DNA of 64,000 bases, from contig OZ246007.1 in assembly GCA_965230515.1 (NCBI GenBank), forward strand, positions 868,001 to 932,000, read 5' to 3'. Shown in pieces: positions 25,171 to 34,853 of the stretch (its first letter is position 1; every line of letters begins with the position of its first letter). The position numbers and the translations under genes were made by a program. Source of the DNA: JAJFKB01 sp965230515 (GTDB lineage Bacteria > Pseudomonadota > Gammaproteobacteria > Pseudomonadales > IMCC2047). Below the pieces are notes generated by a model, which had not been told where the DNA came from, ran no database searches, and saw nothing but the letters and a program-made list of their open reading frames with translations.

Positions 25171-25547
25171 TGAACTACTATTATTTTACTACGATACTAG
25201 CGATATTCCGAATTGCCGGCAATTTGCCTACAGGGCATTTTAAATCTATTACGTTTATGTGATCCACAACAAATAACCTTCGAATGAACGCCAGCAACCA
25301 AATAAAGCAATAATTATGCCGCCCACAAAAAAACCCGGTTTTACAGGGGCTGCAGCACAATCGTATAACCCTGATCCGAAAGAATCACAAATAACTGTAA
25401 AGTATTCCGACGCTTCGGGAGATTAAGTCTAGCAGGTAATTCCAAAAGATCACGTTCTTGCAAATTGATAATGGCGCATTTATTTCTGAGCTACAATATG
25501 AGAGAGTAATCCTCAAATCCCGCTTCTAATAATGGCATAGAATTAAT
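25171..25547. other. Intergenic region between divergent pseudokinase and DUF3301 genes
   Basis: This 377-bp stretch has no gene. It contains a perfect 14-bp palindrome AATTGCCGGCAATT at 25211-25224, about 40 bp upstream of the pseudokinase start, which could be a regulator site. Otherwise nothing stands out. Confidence 0.4.
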
Positions 25548-25865
25548 ATGTACCTGGACCTCAACCATCTATTCTGGTTAATGCTGCTCGCCATCGCTTT
25601 CATCTATTGGTGGAAAGCCTATGGTGTAAAGCAACTGGCTTTAACCGCAACCAAAAGCCATTGCTCCGAAATGAATGTTCAGTTACTCGATGAAAGTCTC
25701 GCGTTGAAACGCATCAGGATTAGACGGGATGAGTCCGGCACATTAAAGCTGCTAAGATGTTTCAATTTTGAGTTTGCATCAACCGGGGATGATCGCTACT
25801 TCGGAGAGACAATTATGCATGGCCAGCGCTGTATCACCATCAAACTGGATCCGCACCGGATTTAA
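25548..25865 (+). CDS. DUF3301 small membrane protein
   Basis: This is a 105-residue protein with one N-terminal membrane segment (LFWLMLLAIAFIYWWKAY) and a cytoplasmic domain carrying CSEMNVQLLDESLALKRIR and a C-terminal RCFNFEFASTGDDRYFG, as in the DUF3301 family of gammaproteobacteria. Function unknown. It converges on tilS with a 38-bp gap, a common neighbourhood for this family. Confidence 0.88.
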   Translation: MYLDLNHLFWLMLLAIAFIYWWKAYGVKQLALTATKSHCSEMNVQLLDESLALKRIRIRRDESGTLKLLRCFNFEFASTGDDRYFGETIMHGQRCITIKLDPHRI

Positions 25866-25903
25866 AGCCTCAACCGATACCAGATCGCCTATCACTACAT
25901 GCG

Positions 25904-27238
25904 CTAAGGTCTATCCCAAACCAGCTTATAGGCCTCTTCATGATTTGCTGCACCATACCCATGACAAACCCAAAGGTCAGCAACTGCCACCAAGTGCTCA
26001 CCCTTGTATATCAGAGGTACACGCTCTCGCAACCATGGCGGGACTCCGTACTCTTGAAACAACTTCTTAAGTGGGTGCGAGCCCTGCCTGCCCTGTGGCC
26101 GGCAGCGTTCAGAGCCAGTACGAAAACGCACCGTTAGCATCTCTGTTGCAATATTCTTATTCAGACCGGCACCAGCGGATGGCACCGCACATAACCGGCC
26201 AAATGCGTCGCTTTCCAGAGCGTCGCCCACCCGCCAGGCAAGAGTCTGGTGGGTATCATGCGAAGCCAGTGCCTTGGCTGCATAAAGCTTGCTTTTGTAT
26301 CTCCGTACACAAACATCAGCCCATCTGACCAAGGGCTGAGCATCTTGTTTCGCCTCAACGAGTTCATCCAGAATTTGACCAAGATGCCCGTAGCCCGGCG
26401 CCGAGAGATGTTTTGATGCGATCCAGTGCCGCACTAAATTCAACTGGACTGAGCGCTCGTAGCTCTGCAACTGTGAAATATCCAGTTGCTCATTCCATTG
26501 CAGCTGCTCGATTTCTCGCTGCAGGAAAAAATCCAGGCTCTGATCTATCTCCCTGTTGATTCGGGCATGCCGTATCAGTGTTTTGCGACAACCTGGCCAG
26601 CGCTGCTCCAGTCCCGGCATAAGCTGGTGGCGAATAAAGTTGCGATCAAACACCTCATTTGAGTTGCTCTCATCTTCAATCCACTGCAAACCTGCTGTAA
26701 TGGCATACTCTTGCAGTTCAGCGCGTGATACCTCCAAAAGAGGGCGGAGCAGTGAACCTCTGCCGATCGGCCTTCTGCCTGGCATTCCGGAAGATCCTCT
26801 TGCACCGCTGCCGCGCAAGAGCCTCTGCAAAACCGTTTCAACCTGATCATCAGCGTGATGTGCCAAAAGCAATACATCTCGTTCAGTCAACTGCTGCTCA
26901 AATACTTGATAGCGTGCCGATCTCAGCTCGTTTTCCATACTGGGTCGAGAAGAATCAATTTGAACGGAAGCCACTTTAAGAGGAATGTCCAACTGCTGAC
27001 ACACTTGCCGGCAATGCTGCGCCCAGGACCGGGCATTATCACTTACGCCATGATCAACATGCACCGCCATAATCTCTGCATTAAAACGCTGTCGAATCTG
27101 CGCCATCGCATACAGCAACACATGGGAATCCAGACCTCCGCTATAGGCGACAACATAGCGCCCGCCGTCAACTACGGGCCCGGCAGACAGCTGTTCCATC
27201 AAATAGGTGGTACTGAAGGTCATTTTGTTTATCCGCAT
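25904..27238 (-). CDS. tilS: tRNA(Ile)-lysidine synthetase
   Basis: This enzyme attaches lysine to cytidine-34 of the CAU-anticodon tRNA-Ile so that it reads AUA. It has 444 residues. The PP-loop SGGLDSHVLL is at about residues 30-39, followed by VDHGVSDNA and the HHADDQVETVLQRLLRGSG catalytic segment. The C-terminal domain contains FRTGSERCRPQGRQGSHPLKK, the usual substrate-binding region. It is the last gene of the long reverse-strand run after accA. Confidence 0.94.
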   Translation of the reverse strand: MRINKMTFSTTYLMEQLSAGPVVDGGRYVVAYSGGLDSHVLLYAMAQIRQRFNAEIMAVHVDHGVSDNARSWAQHCRQVCQQLDIPLKVASVQIDSSRPSMENELRSARYQVFEQQLTERDVLLLAHHADDQVETVLQRLLRGSGARGSSGMPGRRPIGRGSLLRPLLEVSRAELQEYAITAGLQWIEDESNSNEVFDRNFIRHQLMPGLEQRWPGCRKTLIRHARINREIDQSLDFFLQREIEQLQWNEQLDISQLQSYERSVQLNLVRHWIASKHLSAPGYGHLGQILDELVEAKQDAQPLVRWADVCVRRYKSKLYAAKALASHDTHQTLAWRVGDALESDAFGRLCAVPSAGAGLNKNIATEMLTVRFRTGSERCRPQGRQGSHPLKKLFQEYGVPPWLRERVPLIYKGEHLVAVADLWVCHGYGAANHEEAYKLVWDRP

Positions 27239-27301
27239 TCATCTCGCATTAGCGGAATAGCCTCGCCCCATCAGGGCCAGGCTACTGATCGGTAAGCCTG
27301 A

Positions 27302-28255
27302 TTATACTTCTATACCGTAGGACATATAGCGTTGATAACGCTTTTCCAGCAATTCATCTACAGTCAGGCCCTGCAGATTGCCGAGCGATTGCACAAGGAT
27401 ATCCTTCAACTTTTCAGCCATTGCCTCAAAATCCCTGTGAGCGCCACCCAGCGGCTCTTCGATAACCTGATCAACCAAACCCAGCTCATGCAAACGCGGA
27501 GCAGTGATACCCATAGCCTGGGCAGCATCTGCTGCGCGGTCCGCGCTACGCCACAAAATCGAAGCACAGCCCTCCGGCGATATGACAGAATAGGTTGCAT
27601 ACTGAAGCATTAACAGCTCATCACAAACACCAATCGCCAATGCACCGCCCGACCCTCCTTCACCAATCACTGTGGTGACGATGGGTACTTTCAAGCGCGA
27701 CATCACGCCCAGGTTATAGGCGATTGCTTCACTTTGCCCTCTCTCCTCAGCGCCTATTCCCGGGTAGGCTCCTGGCGTGTCAATGAACGTCAATATCGGC
27801 ATTTTGTAACGCTCAGCCAGTTCCATCAACCGACAGGCTTTACGATAACCTTCAGGCCGGGGCATACCAAAATTGCGCTTCACTTTTTCCTTAACATCAC
27901 GCCCTTTTTGGTGGCCTATGACCATTACCGGTTGATCATTAAGTCTGGCCAGCCCGCCCACCATCGCTGCATCGTCTGAATAGTGCCTGTCACCATGCAA
28001 CTCATCGAAATCGGTGAAAAGGGCCTTGATATAATCAAGTGTATATGGGCGCTGGGGATGACGTGCCATCTGGGCCACCTGCCATGAACTCAGGCTGGCA
28101 AAGATGCTTTTGGTAAGATCCTGACTCTTGCTTTCCAGTTTGCTTATTTCTTCGCTGATATTAAGATCATTATCGTTACTAACCAAACGTAACTCTTCGA
28201 TTCTGATTTGCAGTTCAGCAATCGGTTGCTCGAAATCTAAATAGTTCGGATTCAT
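27302..28255 (-). CDS. accA: Acetyl-CoA carboxylase carboxyltransferase subunit alpha
   Basis: This subunit pairs with AccD to transfer carboxyl from biotin to acetyl-CoA in the first step of fatty acid synthesis. The length of 317 residues matches the family. Visible motifs are the N-terminal YLDFEQPIAELQIRIEELR coiled region, DELHGDRHYSDD, IGHQKGRD, and the oxyanion-type GEGGSGGALAIGVCD. It lies downstream of dnaE, as in E. coli. Confidence 0.96.
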   Translation of the reverse strand: MNPNYLDFEQPIAELQIRIEELRLVSNDNDLNISEEISKLESKSQDLTKSIFASLSSWQVAQMARHPQRPYTLDYIKALFTDFDELHGDRHYSDDAAMVGGLARLNDQPVMVIGHQKGRDVKEKVKRNFGMPRPEGYRKACRLMELAERYKMPILTFIDTPGAYPGIGAEERGQSEAIAYNLGVMSRLKVPIVTTVIGEGGSGGALAIGVCDELLMLQYATYSVISPEGCASILWRSADRAADAAQAMGITAPRLHELGLVDQVIEEPLGGAHRDFEAMAEKLKDILVQSLGNLQGLTVDELLEKRYQRYMSYGIEV

Positions 28256-28347
28256 TGGGAAATTCTGGTTTAACCTTTAGTTGCGTTGTTGCTCTGTATC
28301 TTTGTGACCAATGGTATTGAGTTTCAGTGATAATAACAAGAGACAAA

Positions 28348-31300
28348 TCAATACCTGAGATCCGCTTTGTGCTCACCAAAATACTCCTTAAGACCAGCTA
28401 ACAAATCATCTTCCGGTTTTAGATTCCAGTCGCTGCCCAGTACAATTTCACCTCTGGCCATCTCGTTTGTAAACTCGAGCCGCACCTTGCAGTCCCCTCC
28501 CCGATAGGGAGAAATCAGTTGCGCTAGCTGATCCGGCAGATTCTGTGTGGATTCGCCCTTCTCCACCTTCAAAACAATATCACGAGCGAAGCGCGTACGT
28601 GCACCAACCAGGTCATAAATACTCTTCGCCCTGGCTTTGACGGCACCGGAATAATCATCATGGCCTATCTCACCCTCAATCACCAGCAGAGTATCCTTCA
28701 TCAACAGATCTTTATATTTTTCATAAGCCTCAGCAAATACCGACACTTCTATACGACTGGTACGATCATCGAGCGTCACAAAGGCAATACTATCTCCCCT
28801 TTTGCTCTTCATGGTTCTGATCGCGACTACCAGACCAGCCACTAGCTGATCTGTTTTTTTAGCCTGTAGCGAAACCAGCGGTTCCCTGGCAATTTTTCGT
28901 AATTCCTGCTCATACTCATCAAAGGGGTGTCCCTGCAGATACAAACCAAGCGTCTCTTTTTCCGCCTGCAGCCGAACTTTCTCGGTCCAGGGACGCACCT
29001 GCAGATAATCGGCGTACAGATCATCCTGACTCTGCTCAGCGGCAACACCAGGCAAACCCCCAAAGAGGTCGGTCATTCCGCTTTGTTCATTTTTGCTGTG
29101 TTGCTCTGCCGTTTTGATCGCCTCCTCCAAGCAGGCCATCAGAACCGCCCGGTGTGGTGCTATATTGTCCATCGCCCCGGAACGAACCAACGCCTCAATT
29201 GCCCTTCGATTGACTTTGCGTAAATCCACACGAGCACAAAAATCAAACAGATCTGTAAAATGACCACCCTTTTCCCGCGCCTCTACGATCGATTCAATCG
29301 GTCCCTCACCGAGCCCCTTGATCGCGCCCAGACCATAAACAATGCGATTACTCGCATCAACAGTAAAACGAAATTCGCCCACATTAATGTCCGGCAACAC
29401 AAGAGGCAACTCCATCTGCCGGCAATCTTCCAGCAGTATCACCACCTTATCGGTATTTTGCATGTCCGCCGATAGAACCGCTGCCATAAAAGGTGCGGGA
29501 TAGTAGGTCTTTAACCAGGCTGTTTGATAGGACAATAAAGCATAAGCTGCAGAGTGTGACTTGTTAAAACCGTAACCGGCAAACTTCTCCATCAGGTCGA
29601 AAATATTTTTTGCCAGGTCCGCATCAAATCCCTGTCCGGCGGCACCTTCCATGAATATCTGCCTTTGTTTGGCCATCTCTTCGGCTTTTTTCTTACCCAT
29701 CGCCCGGCGCAGCAGATCCGCTCCACCTAAGGTGTAGCCCCCCATCACCTGAGCGATCTGCATCACCTGTTCCTGATAGAGAATAATGCCATAAGAGGGT
29801 TCCAGCACCGGTTTCAGACATTCATGTTGATATTGGGGATGCGGGTAGGCCAACTCGGCTTTGCCTTTCTTGCGCGCAATAAAATCATCAACCATCCCGG
29901 ACTGCAAAGGTCCCGGACGAAACAGGGCAACCAGCGCGATAATATCTTCAAACGTGTTGGGTTCCAGCCGCCTCATCAGATCCTTCATGCCACGTGATTC
30001 CAACTGAAACACGGCGGTGGTATTCGCATTTTGAAGCAGCTTATAAACTTCCTTGTCTTCCAGTTCAATTGCCGTAATATCCAGTTCCGGCTCGTCCTGT
30101 TCGCGGCGCAACTGATTAACAGTTTCCACCGCCCAATCGATGATGGTAAGTGTACGCAGGCCAAGAAAGTCAAATTTCACCAATCCAACCTGCTCAACAT
30201 CATCCTTGTCAAATTGGGTAACCAGGCTTCCGCCGGTTTCATCACAATAAAGCGGAGAGAAATCAGTCAGCTGTGTCGGCGCTATAACCACACCCCCGGC
30301 GTGTTTGCCCACGTTACGAGTAACGCCTTCCAGCTTAAAAGCCATCTCCATAATTTCAGCAGCTTCTTCGCTCTGTTTTACAAACTCACTCAACACCTTT
30401 TCTTGCTCAATCGCCTTATTCAGGGTCATACCCACTTCAAAGGGGATCATTTTTGATAGTTTGTCCGCTAACCCGTACGGTTTTCCCTGCACTCGCGCGA
30501 CATCGCGCACCACTGCTTTTGCTGCCATGGTTCCAAAGGTGATAATCTGTGACACGGCATCTCTGCCGTAGGTTTGTGCAACATACTCAATTACCCGGTC
30601 ACGACCATCCATACAAAAGTCGACATCAAAATCGGGCATCGAAACACGTTCCGGGTTCAGAAATCTCTCAAACAGAAGATCGAACTCCAACGGATCCAGG
30701 TCTGTAATATCCAGCGCATACGCAACTAGAGATCCCGCTCCGGAACCACGCCCCGGTCCAACAGGCACCTGGTTTTCCTTGGCCCATTTGATAAAGTCCA
30801 TTACGATCAGGAAGTACCCGGGAAAACCCATCTGAATGATCACGTCCAGTTCGAAGTTCAACCGCTCAATGTAGGTTTGCCTCTGTTGGGCATATTCGCT
30901 CGAGGATTTTTCCAGTATTTTCTCAAGTCGCCGTTCAAGCCCCTGTAGCGACAATTGCCGGAAGAAATCATCCATTGTCATGCCATCAGGGACCGGGTAA
31001 TTAGGCAGGTAATTTTCACCCAGCTCAATATCCAGGTTACATCGTTTGGCTATCTCCCAGGTATTCTCTATAGCTTCCGGTAGGTCTGAGAACAGCTCGA
31101 TCATCTCTTCGCTGGACTTCAGGTATTGATGTTCACTGTATAGCCGCGCTCTTCTTGGATCATCCAGTGTCCGACTATCGTGAATACAGACACGAGCCTC
31201 GTGTGCTTCAAAATCTTCAGCCAATGCGAACCTGACATCATTGGTGGCAACCACCGGTAACTCAAACTGCTCCGCCACCAGCAGCACCTTCTCCAAATAG

Positions 31301-31842
31301 GACTGTTCCCCTTCCCGTCCTGTTCTCTGTAACTCCAGATAATAACGGTCAGGAAATACTCGACGCCAAAAATCCAGCAATTCACGAGCCTGCTTTTGAT
31401 TATTTGCCAGAAGCGCCTGGCCAACATCCCCTTCTCTTGCCCCTGAAAGCGCAATCAGTCCCTCACTATGCGCTGATAACCAGTCATAGTTGATCAAGGC
31501 CTGGCCCTGTTTTTGCCCTTTTTGGAAAGCAAGGGATATCAGCTTGGTAAGATTGGCGTAACCCTCTCGGTTTTGCACCAGCAAGGTACATAACGACGGC
31601 CTGGAGTCAGCATCAGCATCAACATTTGCCAATAGCAGGTCAGCACCAGCAATGGGCTTGATTCCAGCCGCAACAGCCCCTTTATAGAACTTCACCAAAG
31701 CGAACAGGTTGCATAAGTCTGTCACTGCAACCGCAGGCATACCAAATTCCGAAACAGCCTTTATCAGCGGCTTCACCTTGAGCAGCCCATCACGCAGGGA
31801 AAATTCGGTGTGAGACCTGAGATGGATAAATGATGCTGTCAT
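28348..31842 (-). CDS. dnaE: DNA polymerase III alpha subunit
   Basis: This is the replicative polymerase, 1164 residues. The order is a PHP domain (residues 1-280, starting FIHLRSHTEFSLRDGLLKV), the polymerase core with catalytic aspartates in MPDFDVDFCMDGRDRVIEYV, thumb and fingers, a beta-clamp-binding region, and the C-terminal OB fold near 990-1060. It lies between rnhB and accA, as in most gammaproteobacteria. No truncation or inserted element. Confidence 0.97.
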   Translation of the reverse strand: MTASFIHLRSHTEFSLRDGLLKVKPLIKAVSEFGMPAVAVTDLCNLFALVKFYKGAVAAGIKPIAGADLLLANVDADADSRPSLCTLLVQNREGYANLTKLISLAFQKGQKQGQALINYDWLSAHSEGLIALSGAREGDVGQALLANNQKQARELLDFWRRVFPDRYYLELQRTGREGEQSYLEKVLLVAEQFELPVVATNDVRFALAEDFEAHEARVCIHDSRTLDDPRRARLYSEHQYLKSSEEMIELFSDLPEAIENTWEIAKRCNLDIELGENYLPNYPVPDGMTMDDFFRQLSLQGLERRLEKILEKSSSEYAQQRQTYIERLNFELDVIIQMGFPGYFLIVMDFIKWAKENQVPVGPGRGSGAGSLVAYALDITDLDPLEFDLLFERFLNPERVSMPDFDVDFCMDGRDRVIEYVAQTYGRDAVSQIITFGTMAAKAVVRDVARVQGKPYGLADKLSKMIPFEVGMTLNKAIEQEKVLSEFVKQSEEAAEIMEMAFKLEGVTRNVGKHAGGVVIAPTQLTDFSPLYCDETGGSLVTQFDKDDVEQVGLVKFDFLGLRTLTIIDWAVETVNQLRREQDEPELDITAIELEDKEVYKLLQNANTTAVFQLESRGMKDLMRRLEPNTFEDIIALVALFRPGPLQSGMVDDFIARKKGKAELAYPHPQYQHECLKPVLEPSYGIILYQEQVMQIAQVMGGYTLGGADLLRRAMGKKKAEEMAKQRQIFMEGAAGQGFDADLAKNIFDLMEKFAGYGFNKSHSAAYALLSYQTAWLKTYYPAPFMAAVLSADMQNTDKVVILLEDCRQMELPLVLPDINVGEFRFTVDASNRIVYGLGAIKGLGEGPIESIVEAREKGGHFTDLFDFCARVDLRKVNRRAIEALVRSGAMDNIAPHRAVLMACLEEAIKTAEQHSKNEQSGMTDLFGGLPGVAAEQSQDDLYADYLQVRPWTEKVRLQAEKETLGLYLQGHPFDEYEQELRKIAREPLVSLQAKKTDQLVAGLVVAIRTMKSKRGDSIAFVTLDDRTSRIEVSVFAEAYEKYKDLLMKDTLLVIEGEIGHDDYSGAVKARAKSIYDLVGARTRFARDIVLKVEKGESTQNLPDQLAQLISPYRGGDCKVRLEFTNEMARGEIVLGSDWNLKPEDDLLAGLKEYFGEHKADLRY

Positions 31843-31896
31843 GATTCTCTGCCTAAATCACTCATCGGCCAGCGCCCGAACAATAATAGAAAGGTT

Positions 31897-32472
31897 TTAT
31901 AACAATTTTTTAACCGGCGCAAAAGAGCGTCGATGGATCGGTGAAGGTCCTAACTGCTCTAAAGCGGCTATATGCGCTGCCGTCGGATAGCCTTTGTGCC
32001 GGGCCAATCCGTATCCGGGATAGCTTTGATCAAGCGCGACCATTTCATGATCCCTGGTTACCTTGGCTATAATTGAAGCAGCACTAATCGCCTCGACAAG
32101 CGAATCACCTTTGACGATTGCTTTTACCGGATACTCCAGGTCAGGGCAGCGATTGCCATCGACTAACACCTGCCTGGGTTTTACTTTCAGCCCCAAAACA
32201 GCCCGGCGCATCGCCAAAAGACTTGCCTGCAGTATATTAATCTGATCGATTTCCTCAACTTCAGCACGAGCCACAAACCAGCAAAGCGCCTTCTCCTTGA
32301 TCTCTTCGGCCAGCGCTTCTCTACGCTTTTCAGAGAGCTTTTTTGAATCCATGAGCCCGTGGACTGGCTGATTGACATCCAGGATAACTGCGGCGGCAAC
32401 AACCGCACCCGCAAGGGGGCCTCTACCTACCTCGTCAACACCGGCGATGCCCTCTTCATAAACATTAAACAT
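31897..32472 (-). CDS. rnhB: Ribonuclease HII
   Basis: This endonuclease removes ribonucleotides from DNA-RNA hybrids. The catalytic Asp-Glu is in GVDEVGRGPLAG, with MDSKKLSEKRREAL and AISAASIIAKVTRD following. I start at the ATG at 32472 (MFNVYEEG), giving 191 residues. An in-frame ATG at 32520 would add 16 residues and overlap lpxB by 40 bp. It follows lpxB directly. Confidence 0.94.
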   Translation of the reverse strand: MFNVYEEGIAGVDEVGRGPLAGAVVAAAVILDVNQPVHGLMDSKKLSEKRREALAEEIKEKALCWFVARAEVEEIDQINILQASLLAMRRAVLGLKVKPRQVLVDGNRCPDLEYPVKAIVKGDSLVEAISAASIIAKVTRDHEMVALDQSYPGYGLARHKGYPTAAHIAALEQLGPSPIHRRSFAPVKKLL

Positions 32473-32480
32473 ACTCAGTT

Positions 32481-33623
32481 TTACCGATTCACCAGGTTTA
32501 TGATGGCCCGGGCTGCGCAATCACTTGCACCCAGTGCCAGTTGTTGATGAATAGTCATAAATGCCTCAATCTGTGCTTCAGACTCAGCGTGCCCGTTTAA
32601 ATAATCCAATAGTACCGGACCAATTAACTCTGACGTTGCCTTATCCTGAATAAACTCAGGAACCAGTACTTTACCGGCTAACAAATTGGGCAGCGCGATT
32701 GAATCGGTTTTCACCAATCTGGATGCGATTTGATAGGTCAACGGCGCCACCTTATAGGCAACCACCATCGGCCGTTTAATCAAGGCTGCTTCAAGGGTAA
32801 CGGTCCCCGATGCCACAAGTAAAGCATCCGCTGCGGCCATCACCTCTCTGGCCCTCGCCGTTACAATCTGCACGTTTTTCAGCCGGGAAAACTGCCGTAA
32901 CTCAGAACGGATATGCTCTGCAATCCTGTCGTTGGCCGCGGCTATCAGTATTTTACACTCCGGGCGCTGCCTTTGGCACCATAGCGCTGTGCTTAGAAAA
33001 GTAGCCGTTAATCGGCCTACTTCACCAAGGCGGCTTCCTGGCAGCAAGGCCAACACGCAATCCTGCGCTTCGATACCAATCCCGATTCGTGCTGCATTTT
33101 TGTCGTTTTCAAAGGATATCTGGTCGGCTAACGGATGCCCCACAAACTGAACCGGCATACCATGTTCCTTATAAAACTCTTTTTCGAAAGGAAAGAGAGT
33201 CAACATCAGATCAGCGCATTGTGTGATGTGTTTCACCCGCCCTTGACGCCACGCCCAAATCTGCGGACTCACATAATGTACCGTTTTTATTCCTGCCGCA
33301 CGCAGTTGACGCTCCAGAGAGAGTGTAAAGTCTGGCGCATCAATTCCGATAAAAACATCAGGGGGGTTGTCAATGAAGTATTTTTTCAGGCGTCGACGAA
33401 TCCCAAGCAACTCAAACAATCTGCCCAGCACCTCAACCAGGCCCATCACAGACAGCCGTTCCATCGGAAACTGAGAGTGAAAACCTTCGGCAATCATTCT
33501 GGGACCGCCAATTCCCTCAAAAACCGCATCCGGATGAATCGCTTTAATCGAGGCAATCAGTCCGGATCCCAGCAGATCTCCTGAGGCTTCGCCCGCAACA
33601 ATGCCGATACGTAATGGTCGCAC
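32481..33623 (-). CDS. lpxB: Lipid-A-disaccharide synthase
   Basis: This glycosyltransferase condenses UDP-diacylglucosamine with lipid X to form the lipid A disaccharide, 380 residues. The start GIVAGEASGDLLGS is characteristic, as are HYVSPQIWAWRQGR and LPGSRLGEVGRL. The gene follows lpxA in the lipid A operon and precedes rnhB. Confidence 0.96.
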   Translation of the reverse strand: MRPLRIGIVAGEASGDLLGSGLIASIKAIHPDAVFEGIGGPRMIAEGFHSQFPMERLSVMGLVEVLGRLFELLGIRRRLKKYFIDNPPDVFIGIDAPDFTLSLERQLRAAGIKTVHYVSPQIWAWRQGRVKHITQCADLMLTLFPFEKEFYKEHGMPVQFVGHPLADQISFENDKNAARIGIGIEAQDCVLALLPGSRLGEVGRLTATFLSTALWCQRQRPECKILIAAANDRIAEHIRSELRQFSRLKNVQIVTARAREVMAAADALLVASGTVTLEAALIKRPMVVAYKVAPLTYQIASRLVKTDSIALPNLLAGKVLVPEFIQDKATSELIGPVLLDYLNGHAESEAQIEAFMTIHQQLALGASDCAARAIINLVNR

Positions 33624-33643
33624 AATGAACTATTGTCCACCTT

Positions 33644-34414
33644 TCAACGGACAATACCGCGTGTGGCATTGGCTATGGAGTCCAATAACATATCAATTTC
33701 GGGGCCTTGATAATCCAGAGTTTTAACTTTTGTCACGGCCTCAGCAACAGTCAAGCCCTGGCGAAATATGATTTTATAGGCCTTTTGCAACCCGCCAATC
33801 GCTGCTTTAGAAAAATTACGCCGCCTTAATCCCTCTATATTGATACCATGCGATTCCGCTGTATTGCCACTGACCACGACAAATGCCGGAATATCCTTCA
33901 CAATTACACTGCCCACGCCACTCATGCTGTGGGCACCAATCTGACAGAACTGGTGAACACCGGCAAATCCACCCAGCACGGCATAGTCACCAACTTTCAC
34001 ATGACCTGCTACAGCTGCGTTATTGGCAATAATACAATGGTCGCCAATTATCACATCGTGTGCAATATGCACGTTAACCATAAACAGATTATCATTACCG
34101 ATCCGCGTAATGCCCTGATCCTGAACCGTGCCGCGATGAATGGTACAGGCTTCACGAATCACATTGTTATCGCCTATCTCCAAACGGGTCGGTTCGCCTG
34201 CGTACTTTTTATCCTGGCAGTCTTCTCCCACACTGGAAAACTGATATATCTGGTTATTCCGCCCTATCCTGGTTGGGCCTTTTAGAATAACGTGCGGCCC
34301 GATAACCGTATCATCGCCTACTTCAACGTCAGGACCAATAATACTCCAGGGACCAACGCTGACATTAGCCCCGATTTTTGCTGAAGGGTCAATTCGGGCA
34401 GTGTTATCAATCAA
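33644..34414 (-). CDS. lpxA: UDP-N-acetylglucosamine O-acyltransferase
   Basis: This cytosolic trimer catalyses the first acyl transfer in lipid A synthesis. It is built of left-handed beta-helix hexapeptide repeats, with the catalytic His in the VHIAHDVIIGDHC segment. I choose the TTG at 34414, giving MIDNTARIDPSAKIG, which aligns with the usual start of LpxA. An AGGGA lies about eight bases upstream, inside the end of fabZ. The first codons overlap the fabZ stop by eight bases. A GTG at 34435 is an alternative with a 29-bp overlap. Confidence 0.93.
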   Translation of the reverse strand: MIDNTARIDPSAKIGANVSVGPWSIIGPDVEVGDDTVIGPHVILKGPTRIGRNNQIYQFSSVGEDCQDKKYAGEPTRLEIGDNNVIREACTIHRGTVQDQGITRIGNDNLFMVNVHIAHDVIIGDHCIIANNAAVAGHVKVGDYAVLGGFAGVHQFCQIGAHSMSGVGSVIVKDIPAFVVVSGNTAESHGINIEGLRRRNFSKAAIGGLQKAYKIIFRQGLTVAEAVTKVKTLDYQGPEIDMLLDSIANATRGIVR

Positions 34415-34853
34415 TATTCTTTTCCCTGTCAGCACAAATAATCAATCCGGAACAAACCAGCTCTCCCTCAACGGTTGCCTTACAATCAAATTTCCAGATA
34501 CCCTTTTTTTCGGCAACCACAGCAGCTTCAAGCTGTAACTGATCACCCGGTTGAACCGGCCGTTTAAATCTCAGTTTTTCTGCACCCACGAAATAATAGA
34601 TAGAACCATCAGCCGGTTTTTTACCAACAGACTTAAATCCCAGAATACCGGCAGCCTGAGCCATCGCCTCAATAATCAACACACCAGGCATCACAGGGAA
34701 GTCCGGGAAGTGGCCGTTAAAAAAGCCTTCGTTTACTGTAACATTTTTATACGCCACAATAGATTTCCCTAACTCCAGCTCCACCACTCGGTCTACTAAT
34801 AAAAAAGGGTACCGGTGAGGAAGGTATTCCCTGATTTCATTGATTTTCATCAT
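34407..34853 (-). CDS. fabZ: 3-hydroxyacyl-ACP dehydratase FabZ
   Basis: This enzyme dehydrates beta-hydroxyacyl-ACP in fatty acid elongation. It is a 148-residue hot-dog fold with the catalytic His in GHFPDFPVMPGVLIIEAMAQ and the Glu near its end. It starts four bases inside the end of lpxD (ATGA overlap) and overlaps lpxA, so lpxD-fabZ-lpxA are translationally coupled. This links lipid A and phospholipid acyl supply. Confidence 0.96.
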   Translation of the reverse strand: MMKINEIREYLPHRYPFLLVDRVVELELGKSIVAYKNVTVNEGFFNGHFPDFPVMPGVLIIEAMAQAAGILGFKSVGKKPADGSIYYFVGAEKLRFKRPVQPGDQLQLEAAVVAEKKGIWKFDCKATVEGELVCSGLIICADREKNID

